NCBI GenBank assembly: GCA_029555205.1
Contig: JAKPTB010000070.1
Coordinates: 1-41,658 of the forward strand
Direction of reading: 5' to 3'
From: Bacillota bacterium
Lineage (GTDB): Bacteria; Bacillota; Desulfotomaculia; Desulfotomaculales; Pelotomaculaceae
Length of the DNA: 41,658 nucleotides
Both the position numbers and the translations under genes were made by a program. Under the pieces are notes generated by a model, which was not told the origin of the DNA, made no database searches, and was given only the letters and a program-made list of their open reading frames with translations. Below, one piece after another: positions 7,150 to 14,314 of this stretch (within the stretch, counting starts at the first letter, position 1; each line of letters starts with the position of its first letter).

Positions 7150-7941
7150 ATGGCTGCTCATTACAGGTTATTTAAAGGGACTAAAATACTTTTGGCTCTG
7201 GCGGTTCTAGTTGCGGCAGTTATGACGGGAAGCTTGAATCAGGCTTATGGTTGAGGTGAAACAACGAGACCGTCGGTCGAGACAAAGGGAGCCAGCATTA
7301 CTGATAATACCGCCGTTTTAAACGGCTATATCTCCAACTGCGGCGGGGAACTTAGTGAATACGGCTTTTTGTGGGGTAAAGACAAAAATGAACTGGAAGA
7401 ACTTATTGTGGGAACTGAGGGCACCCCTGCCGAGTATGATGCGGAGTTGAGAGATTTAACCGCCGGCAAGTATTATTATAGGGCTTATGCAACCAACGCA
7501 GGAGGAACCAGTTACGGGAAGCTTAAAGAGTTCAGTATAACAGGGATTACTTCTGATCCCGGCATTGACCCTAATACAGCTCCCGGCAATGGTGATGGGA
7601 CCGTCCGTGTAATCTTAAACGGCCGGATGCTTCAGTTCGACGTGCCTCCAATTATTGAAAACGACCGGACCCTGGTGCCTTTGCGGGTGATCTTCGAAGC
7701 GCTGGGGGCCAGCGTGGAATGGGACGGTGCGACCCAAACCGTTAGGGCGGAGAGAGACGGAACAATAATTAAGCTTGTTATCGGCGGTATGGCTTACGTC
7801 AACGATCAACCCGTGGAACTGGATGTTCCCGCAAAGATTGTGAACGACCGGACCCTGGTGCCCTTACGGTTTGTTTCGGAGGCATTGGGGTGCCAGGTGG
7901 AGTGGTTCGGCGACACCATGACCGTAAATATTACCAGTTAA
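7150..7941 (+). pseudogene. Secreted copper-amine-oxidase-N domain protein interrupted by in-frame TGA
   Basis: The gene starts at ATG 7150 with a good RBS (AGGAAGTGA) and encodes a signal peptide (KILLALAVLVAAVMTG, likely cleavage near QAYG). At 7252-7254, just after the cleavage region, an in-frame TGA stops it; the same frame then stays open to TAA at 7939. The continuation holds a fibronectin-III-like domain (TAGKYYYRAYATNAGGTSYG) and two CuAO_N-type repeats with the signature NDRTLVPLRVIFEALGASV and NDRTLVPLRFVSEALGCQV. If the TGA were read through, the product would be 263 aa, extracellular. Options: nonsense mutation, sequencing error, or recoding. These domains are common in surface proteins of Peptococcaceae. 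Confidence 0.8.
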
Positions 7942-7975
7942 CATAGTTCAAGTTGATAATACTCTTCCAACATTC

Positions 7976-8004
7976 AACGGGGTTGCTGATTACAACCCCG
8001 TTTT
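7976..8004 (+). terminator. Terminator of the CuAO_N gene
   Basis: Perfect 10-bp stem AACGGGGTTG (7976-7985) / CAACCCCGTT (7993-8002) followed by TT, 35 bp after the stop codon. Confidence 0.85.
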
Positions 8005-8243
8005 ACGCTTTATTGAACTTTTTCGGGCTTGCCGGCGCCTTGAGTCCCGGCAAAGATGGCTATGCCCTTCTGCGGCCCTTAGTCCTGTCCGGAAAGTCAA
8101 ATCATTTGGACAACCTTTGGGCATTTCCGGACGTCAAAGGTAAGGAGGCTTTTTTAATTCCTTTTTATAAATCGTAAAATCGTATGGATGATTTACCTGA
8201 ACTAAAAAAATTCTTTTCTATTAAGGCTGGAAGAACTGTTTCG

Positions 8244-8273
8244 ACCCACCAAAATACTCGTTCTTCACTCGAA
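8244..8273 (+). promoter_or_regulatory. Putative SigI-dependent autoregulatory promoter
   Basis: ACCCACCAAAA (8244-8254), 15 bp, then CGAA (8270-8273). This C-rich -35 with a CGAA -10 resembles the promoters described for SigI factors of Bacillus and Clostridium thermocellum, which autoregulate sigI. It lies directly before the sigI ribosome site (8284-8290). Confidence 0.5.
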
Positions 8274-8298
8274 TTGTATAACAGGCGGAGTGATTTTA

Positions 8299-9045
8299 TT
8301 GGTAAGTCAAAAACTGGAGCAGGAGTTGCTGTCCGCCAGAAATGGAGACCGGGGAGCCCGTGAAAAACTGATTCAGGAACACAGGGATTTCATTGCGGGA
8401 ACCAGTTCCAAAATCTGCAGGCGCCACCTTGTCTGGGATAATGATGATGAACTGAGTATCGCCTTACTGGCTTTCAATGAAGCAATTGATAAATACAAAC
8501 CCGGAGAAGGGCTTTTTCACAGTTTTGCCCGGACAGTTATCCAGAGGCGCCTGTGGGATTACTACCGCAAGGAATGCAGGAACAGGGAAGTAATCCTGCC
8601 GGCGGGGATTGAGAACGAAGACCGGTTGACCCGGCAAGGGCTCGAACGTTCCCGGGCCAGGTACCAGGATGAGAGCGGCCAGGCTGTCTTTAAAGAATCT
8701 ATTGAGCGCTTTATTGAGGTTCTGGCCTGGTATAATATAACCCTGGATGATCTGGTTAAAGCTTCCCCGAAGCACAGGGACAGCAGGGGGCAGTTAACCG
8801 AAACGGCCCGACTTCTGGCCGGAGAGCCAGGCCTGATGGAATACATGAAAAAAAACCGGCGTCTGCCCATTCTTGAACTGAAAGAAATCACTGGAAAAAG
8901 CCGCAGGTTTTTGGAAAAAGGAAGGAAATACATCATTGCCGTGGCTTTAATCATAACGGAACCGGAGTTCTACCCGTTGAGAAGCTTTGCCGGGCTAGAA
9001 AAAGGGGGTGCTGCCGGATCAAAAGAGTCAGAGGGGTCGTCTTAA
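8299..9045 (+). CDS. sigI: RNA polymerase sigma factor SigI
   Basis: 248 aa from TTG 8299, which is preceded by GGCGGAG at 8284-8290; an in-frame GTG at 8290 overlaps that RBS. The N-terminal sigma-70 region 2 is clear (KLIQEHRDFIAGTSSKIC, then ELSIALLAFNEAIDKY and FHSFARTVIQRRLWDYYRKE). The C-terminal part lacks a classical region 4 and instead has the SigI-type C domain (MKKNRRLPILELKEITGKSRRFLEKGRKYIIAVALI). SigI factors respond to heat or cell-wall/polysaccharide signals through the membrane anti-sigma RsgI. The next gene is that partner, and its start overlaps the end of sigI by 28 nt, implying translational coupling. Confidence 0.92.
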   Translation: MVSQKLEQELLSARNGDRGAREKLIQEHRDFIAGTSSKICRRHLVWDNDDELSIALLAFNEAIDKYKPGEGLFHSFARTVIQRRLWDYYRKECRNREVILPAGIENEDRLTRQGLERSRARYQDESGQAVFKESIERFIEVLAWYNITLDDLVKASPKHRDSRGQLTETARLLAGEPGLMEYMKKNRRLPILELKEITGKSRRFLEKGRKYIIAVALIITEPEFYPLRSFAGLEKGGAAGSKESEGSS

Positions 9046-9989
9046 GGACCGTTAATCAGAAAACAGTTATATATACCAGTGACGGGGCTTTTATGGAGAT
9101 CCCCACACCAGGCGAAAAGCATCCGGTGGGGCAGGTGCTTGACGTGTCCGTGCCTTCAGGTTTCTTTTGCACCCGGCCGTTTTTTAAGTATGCCGCTGTA
9201 GCCGCAGCCCTTGCCGTGGTGCTGCTCCTGGGTATTGCCTATCCCCTGGCCGGTCCGGAAAAAGCTGTGGCTTCAGTAGCCCTGGAAATCAATAGCGGCA
9301 TAGAATTAATGATTAACCGGGAAAGTAAAGTCATTCAGGTCCGTAGTGCGGGGGAAGGCACGGATTTAAATCTTAACAATCTGGACCTCGGGGGGCTGGA
9401 CGTGTATGAGGCCATTGAGCTGATCCTGGAGAACGCCCGGACAAGGGGCGTTTTTGGAGATTCGCAAATCCTGATTCTGGCCAGCGTAGTTTTAAGAGAC
9501 GAGGAAGCCGGCGAAGTGGTTAATCTGGATAAACTGCGTTGTGCAATTTATGAAGATATGGCCGGCGGGAAGGTGCCCGGACTGATCATTGTGAGCGAAG
9601 CCGACGAGGCGAAAAAGCAGCAGGCAGAAAGTCATCAGATGACCCTCAACAGCTACCTGGTTTATGAGCGCTGCCGGTTATGTAATCTGGATGTTCAGGC
9701 CGAACTCTTTCGTGAAGGCGGGGCTGCCAGGGCTCTGGAGGTTTGCAGGGTTAACCTGCCCTGTCTCTTTCCCGGAGAAACCATTGAGTTAAAACAGGGA
9801 GAACCTGACCTGCGCTCTGAGGAAGCTGAAGGGGGCAGGGCCGTTTCCAGCTCCCCGTGCGGTTGTGAAAACCCTGATCAGGGAGGCGGACTCCACGAAG
9901 GGCAGGGTCCTGCGGCTCCTGTAACCGGAAAAACGTCTTCCCCAACTGAATCCCAGCCGGACTGCAGCTGTTTGCAAAATGTGTTATAG
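9018..9989 (+). CDS. rsgI: RsgI-type membrane anti-sigma factor
   Basis: About 323 aa. The RsgI_N domain that binds SigI is visible only if the frame is read upstream of the first ATG (9093): RVRGVVLRTVNQKTVIYTSD then GAFMEIPTPGE. No ATG, GTG, TTG or CTG exists in frame there; ATC at 9018 has AGGGGGTG 7 bp upstream and is the best start. One TM segment at about residues 56-78 (FKYAAVAAALAVVLLLGIAY). The extracytoplasmic part begins with the conserved RsgI juxtamembrane domain (VALEINSGIELMINRESKVI, then a DVYEAIELILENA helix) and ends in a tail with nine cysteines, mostly in pairs (CRLC, CGC, CSC). It lacks a carbohydrate-binding module. The role is to hold SigI until an envelope signal arrives. 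Confidence 0.85.
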   Translation: MKRVRGVVLRTVNQKTVIYTSDGAFMEIPTPGEKHPVGQVLDVSVPSGFFCTRPFFKYAAVAAALAVVLLLGIAYPLAGPEKAVASVALEINSGIELMINRESKVIQVRSAGEGTDLNLNNLDLGGLDVYEAIELILENARTRGVFGDSQILILASVVLRDEEAGEVVNLDKLRCAIYEDMAGGKVPGLIIVSEADEAKKQQAESHQMTLNSYLVYERCRLCNLDVQAELFREGGAARALEVCRVNLPCLFPGETIELKQGEPDLRSEEAEGGRAVSSSPCGCENPDQGGGLHEGQGPAAPVTGKTSSPTESQPDCSCLQNVL

Positions 9990-10242
9990 ATTTATGCTCA
10001 TGACCTTAAAAGCAATGCTTTGAAAGAAGGTGGGAGGGATTAAAGGCCGGAGTGTGAAGGGGTTGCCTGGCTCATCTCAACTTTTGCCGGCCCCGTTATT
10101 GGGACATTAAGGTTGAGGCTGCTTTGTCCAGCAGTTATTCTTTTAAGTTAAAGAGTTTAGTGCCTACAATAACCACTGGAGCAAAGTCACACGATAAAAA
10201 TTAAACTATACTCATAAAAGAGTAGAGGAGTGCAAGTGAGAA

Positions 10243-11130
10243 TTGATTTTTGGATCGAATGAAAGCAGGTACTGGGACATTCGTAAAATCTTAGCTTTAC
10301 TGGCCCTGGTCGCAGCCATTGTGGCCGCCCAGGGCGCGGGAAATATCATTGCCTATATAGGTATAGGCTATTATGTGGTCTGCATTATTGCCATCCTGCT
10401 AAGATTTCGCTGGGCAGGTGGTATGCTCTGGCTTGCCGTGGGAGCGCATGTTTTGTTAACCGGCTGGGCCCTCTGGAACTGGTACACCGAATTGATCATA
10501 CCCTGCCATTATTGCCTGTGGGCGGCGGGCTTCGTACTGCTGGCCGCAACAGCATTTTACCGGCTTCCTGCAGCAGTCCTGCCGGTATTGTTAATGGTTG
10601 CTGTATCCGCAGCCTGGCCCTATGCTTTTGGGGACAAAGTACTGGACGAAATTAACCCTTCCGCCGGCGAAGCAACCATTGAGCCGGTATCTGCTCCGGG
10701 GGATAATCAGCCCGGGGAGGAGGATGACACTCTCCCGGCCGGGGAAAACCCGGCAATGGGCCTGCCCGCCGGGCCGGAGGGTTCAGGGACTGCAAACCCG
10801 GCACCAGCCGGAACATCTCCAGCCGCAAAGCCGGCGCCGGCGGCTTCCCAGCCGTCTCAGCCGGAACCCGGGAAGCCTGCCCAGAACGGTGCGGCGGTCC
10901 AGCCGGCAGGCGCCGGGTCCGAACCGTCAGCGGAACAGCCGTCTCAGCCGGAACCGGGCAACTCGCCGGACCAACCGGTAAACCAGCCTGACCCCGGTGC
11001 GGAGGAACCTGACGACCAGCCGCAGGACGCACCGGAGGACGGCAACCCGGTTTCGCCCGGGGTTGGAGAGCCGTCCGGGGAGCCGGAGGATAATCAGGAG
11101 GATGAACCAAAGAAGCCGAAATCCGGGTGA
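10243..11130 (+). CDS. Polytopic membrane protein with CxxC motif and long Pro-rich extramembrane tail
   Basis: 295 aa. The first 130 residues form about five hydrophobic segments (approximately 15-30, 34-54, 60-78, 92-108, 110-127). A PCHYC motif (Cys88, Cys91) sits at the start of the fourth segment, a position reminiscent of DsbB/VKOR-type disulfide carriers, though I see no other VKOR signature. Residues 135-295 are a low-complexity Pro/Ala/Gly/Glu/Gln tail with repeated SQPSQPEPG units, possibly a cell-wall spacer. GAGGAG at 10225-10230 is 12 bp from the TTG start, a loose fit, but the frame is closed just upstream. Location after sigI-rsgI suggests an envelope role. No family is assigned. 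Confidence 0.65.
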   Translation: MIFGSNESRYWDIRKILALLALVAAIVAAQGAGNIIAYIGIGYYVVCIIAILLRFRWAGGMLWLAVGAHVLLTGWALWNWYTELIIPCHYCLWAAGFVLLAATAFYRLPAAVLPVLLMVAVSAAWPYAFGDKVLDEINPSAGEATIEPVSAPGDNQPGEEDDTLPAGENPAMGLPAGPEGSGTANPAPAGTSPAAKPAPAASQPSQPEPGKPAQNGAAVQPAGAGSEPSAEQPSQPEPGNSPDQPVNQPDPGAEEPDDQPQDAPEDGNPVSPGVGEPSGEPEDNQEDEPKKPKSG

Positions 11131-11618
11131 GGGAAACCTTGCTAATCACTTCCGTTGGAAGTGGCTTACAGACGGGGTTCTTAAAGTAAGGAAGGATTAT
11201 CGAACCGTCGGAAAGGGCCGGGAAGAGCCGGGAAATTGCCCGGGGCCTTGATGCGCCGGGCAGTTTCGGGGGAATTATTATGTTTGCGCTTTTTGGAGCG
11301 TAGCCCAGGTTTTTGGAAACGGAGCTATGAATCCTTAATCTAAAACGACTATTAAGATTTAGCCCTGCCGGTTGGCAGGGTTATTATTTATAATATTGAA
11401 CAGGCAGCGCACGGGTTGTACCGTGCCCGGTCAATGCGTTTATTTACGGTGGGGAACCCGGGATCTTTATCCTCCGCCATGCCGCCAGGAAACCCGTCCA
11501 TTTTATAGCAAGCGGCAGGAAATGTTTCCTTTTGTCGAGAATTATGTGCTTAAGCCCGGGACAGCTGTGTCTGGTGCTGCACTTATATAATTCAATAAGG
11601 AAGCGAGTTGATTAAAAA
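11131..11618. other. GC-rich intergenic region before the GH3 gene
   Basis: 488 bp. It holds several short GC hairpins (for example around 11215-11260), a clear terminator at 11361-11390, and a 72-codon frame (11372-11590) without RBS or recognisable product that I do not accept. A GGGGAACCC ... GGAAACCCGTCC stretch at about 11450-11500 faintly recalls c-di-AMP riboswitch landmarks, but the pairing partners are missing. Confidence 0.4.
11361..11390 (+). terminator. Terminator after the Pro-rich membrane protein gene
   Basis: AGCCCTGCC (11361-11369) / GGCAGGGTT (11374-11382) with a GGTT loop, followed by ATTATTTATAAT. Confidence 0.75.
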
Positions 11619-14153
11619 ATGATTCGCCGTAAAATGATCCTTTATCTTCTGGCGCTGCTAATTGTTTTGCTCCTGCCGGGTTCCGGGGGTGCGACGGCCG
11701 CGCAGTTGACCATAAATGAAAACAACAGCGGGGAAACCCTGACCCTGTATCCCGGGGATATATTGGAGTTAACCCTGGAAAGCAATCCTACGACGGGTTA
11801 CTCCTGGCAGGGCGACTTGGATATTGCCGGCGTCCTGAATGTGATTGAACACGGCTTTAGAAGCAAAGGGGTTTTACCCGGCGCACCGGGTGAGGAGTAC
11901 TGGTTTTTAAAAGCCGCCGGTCCGGGATCCGGTTCCCTTTCCCTTGAATACAAACGTTCCTGGGAAGAGGGTAAGGATCCTGTAAACAGGTTTGCGGCAG
12001 TGATCAGTGTTTTAGAACCGGTCCCACAGGTTTCCGGGGAGGAGGCACCTGGCCGGGAAGCCGGGGTTCCTGTATTTATTGACGGGGTGGAGCTGAACTT
12101 CCCCGACCAGAAAGCTTTTCTTGAAGATGGACGAACCTGGGTCCCCCTGCGTATTTTAGCCGAAGCCCTGGGCTGGCAGGTTCAGTGGGACCCCGGGAGC
12201 GGCACCGCTACCGTGCTCAAAGGAAACCGGGAGGTCCGGGTGCAGGCCGGTTCAGCCCTGCTTTATATTGAAGGCAGGCCCCGGGAGCTGGCAGGGGGGA
12301 GCCGGGTGTGCAATCAAAGAATAGTTGTTCCCCTGCGGGATATTTGCGGGATCCTGGCGGTTTACTCCGCTGCCTGGGATCCCGGTAAGGGAGCGGTGCT
12401 GATTGAAAGCGGCACCCTGGACCAGCTGGTGGCCGGCCTGACCCTCGAAGAAAAACTGGGGCAAATGTTGATGCCTGATTTTAGAACCTGGGAGGGTGAG
12501 GACGTTCTCGCCATCAATGATGAGATTTCCCGGCTCATCCGGGAGTATCATGTGGGGGGGGTAATCCTTTTCAGGGAGAATGTAAAAGGGACGGAGCAAA
12601 CTGTGCAGCTGGTTGACCAGTTGCAAAAGGCGGCCGGGGCTATCCCGCTCTTTATCGCCATTGACCAGGAAGGGGGCAGGGTTGTCAGGCTCCAGACGGG
12701 AACCGTAATGCCGGGTAATATGGCCCTGGGCGCCGCCCGTTCGCCGGAAACCACGTACAAAGTGGCGAAAGCTATCGGTGAAGAATTGAATGTCCTGGGG
12801 ATCAATGTAAATTTTGCTCCTGTATTGGATGTAAACAACAACCCGGATAATCCTGTAATCGGCATCCGTTCCTTCGGCTCCGACCCGCAGCTGGTGGCGG
12901 AAATGGGAGCAGCCTATATCAAGGGCCTCCATGACGCCGGTGTGGCTGCCGCCGCCAAGCACTTTCCCGGCCACGGCGACACCAGCGTCGATTCCCACCT
13001 GGGACTGCCGTCAATTCCCCATGATTTGGAGAGGCTGGAAGCCGTCGAACTGGTGCCCTTCCGGGAGGCGATCAAACAGGGTGTGGACATGATCATGACG
13101 GCCCACGTAACCTTCCCGGCCATTGACAGTACGCAGGCTGTCTCCAGGCTGGACGGGACACCGGTCTTTCTTCCGGCGACCCTTTCCGAAAAGGTACTGA
13201 CGGAACTGGTGCGGAACAAACTTGGTTTTAACGGGGTTATCGTCACGGACAGTCTCAAAATGAAGGCCATAGAGGACCATTTTGGCCCCGGGGAAGCTGT
13301 GGTCAGGGCTGTCAAAGCGGGCGCGGATATTGTCCTGATGCCCGCGGATCTGGAAGAATCCATGCAGGCGCTCCTGGGGGAAATACGGGCAGGCCGTATA
13401 TCCGAAGCCAGGGTGGACGCCTCAGTGAAGAGGATCCTCGGGTTGAAGCTGAAGATGGGGTTGTTATCTGGACAGGGACTTTCTTCCGGTGAACCCGGAG
13501 CCGGCCTGGAAGCCAGGCTTAAAGCCGCCCAAACCCTGGTGGGGTGTGCGGAGCACCTGGCTGTGGAAAGAGAAGCCGCTGAAAAAGCAGTGACCCTGCT
13601 CAAAAATGACGAAATGATCCTTCCTTATAGATTAAAGGACGGTGATAGGGTTGTCCTTTTTGCTCCCTGGAGCGACAGGCTGGAGCTGATGGAAGAAACA
13701 CTGGCCCGGATTGTTCAGGACGCTAAAATCAAAGACGTTATAATAGACGGCTTTGTTTATGAAAATCTTGCTGCTTTGAATGAGCAGCAGAAAGAGGCGC
13801 TTTTCGCTGCCGATTACATTGTGCTTGGTTCGTACAGCTACGACCTGGAAAGCAGGGTTCCCGGCAGGCACTGGTTGCCCGATTTCGTTCTGGATACCCT
13901 GGCTCAGGCGGAAGAGGCCGGAAAACCCGTGGCTGTACTGGCTATCCGGAATCCCTACGACATCGCCTACATGCCCGGGGCAAAGGCCTTCCTCGCCATT
14001 TACGGCGCGGCGGAGGGTCCAAATATACCCGCCGGCATCAGGACCATCTTCGGGCTTGTGAAACCGGCAGGAAAGCTTCCGGTCTCCATTCCGGATGCAG
14101 GCGGCGGGAAGAATCTTTACGAATGCGGCTACGGTCTGGAGTATCCTGAATAG
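11619..14153 (+). CDS. Secreted fusion: chagasin-like domain + CuAO_N domain + GH3 beta-N-acetylhexosaminidase (NagZ-like)
   Basis: 844 aa with signal peptide (ILYLLALLIVLLLPGSGG). Domains: (1) residues about 28-133, an inhibitor I42/chagasin fold with the loop NPTTGYSW (56-63) and the late R-S-W variant of the RPW motif; (2) about 152-262, a CuAO_N domain (GRTWVPLRILAEALGWQVQW); (3) about 268-620, glycoside hydrolase family 3 of NagZ type: AIDQEGGRVVRLQ, KHFPGHGDTSVDSH with the Asp458/His460 dyad, and nucleophile Asp544 in VTDSLKM; (4) a C-terminal GH3-associated domain to 844. It should cleave GlcNAc-MurNAc or chitin-derived material at the cell surface. The protease-inhibitor fold attached to a wall hydrolase is unusual and may protect the enzyme or bind a protease. 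ATG 11619 is 13 bp after AAGGAAGCG. Confidence 0.9.
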   Translation: MIRRKMILYLLALLIVLLLPGSGGATAAQLTINENNSGETLTLYPGDILELTLESNPTTGYSWQGDLDIAGVLNVIEHGFRSKGVLPGAPGEEYWFLKAAGPGSGSLSLEYKRSWEEGKDPVNRFAAVISVLEPVPQVSGEEAPGREAGVPVFIDGVELNFPDQKAFLEDGRTWVPLRILAEALGWQVQWDPGSGTATVLKGNREVRVQAGSALLYIEGRPRELAGGSRVCNQRIVVPLRDICGILAVYSAAWDPGKGAVLIESGTLDQLVAGLTLEEKLGQMLMPDFRTWEGEDVLAINDEISRLIREYHVGGVILFRENVKGTEQTVQLVDQLQKAAGAIPLFIAIDQEGGRVVRLQTGTVMPGNMALGAARSPETTYKVAKAIGEELNVLGINVNFAPVLDVNNNPDNPVIGIRSFGSDPQLVAEMGAAYIKGLHDAGVAAAAKHFPGHGDTSVDSHLGLPSIPHDLERLEAVELVPFREAIKQGVDMIMTAHVTFPAIDSTQAVSRLDGTPVFLPATLSEKVLTELVRNKLGFNGVIVTDSLKMKAIEDHFGPGEAVVRAVKAGADIVLMPADLEESMQALLGEIRAGRISEARVDASVKRILGLKLKMGLLSGQGLSSGEPGAGLEARLKAAQTLVGCAEHLAVEREAAEKAVTLLKNDEMILPYRLKDGDRVVLFAPWSDRLELMEETLARIVQDAKIKDVIIDGFVYENLAALNEQQKEALFAADYIVLGSYSYDLESRVPGRHWLPDFVLDTLAQAEEAGKPVAVLAIRNPYDIAYMPGAKAFLAIYGAAEGPNIPAGIRTIFGLVKPAGKLPVSIPDAGGGKNLYECGYGLEYPE

Positions 14154-14314
14154 GCAGCCGGGACGACCGTTGCGGCAGGTATGCTTTGCCAGGTCCTTAC
14201 GAACCGGAAAACTATTTGATTGACGCTGCCCGGCTCTCCGGCATGATTAGCGGGCCTTGTATTGTATTGGTTGCGGAAAAAAATTAAATCTGAAACGGTA
14301 GATGGTGATTTTAG

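Larger units (their letters stand above)
7942..8298. other. Intergenic region with terminator and sigI promoter
   Basis: Contains the terminator at 7976-8004, an uninformative 74-codon frame overlapping it that I do not accept as a gene, and the SigI-like promoter at 8244-8273 just before sigI. Confidence 0.6.

Noticed and set aside
7953-8177. 74-codon plus-strand frame
   Set aside because: It runs through the terminator hairpin at 7976-8004, has no RBS and no recognisable sequence.
11400-11520. Possible c-di-AMP (ydaO-type) riboswitch before the GH3 gene
   Set aside because: GGGGAACCC and GGAAACCCGTCC recall conserved words, but the GGGGTGAATC partner, the long pairing elements and the order of helices are missing. 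A covariance-model search would decide.
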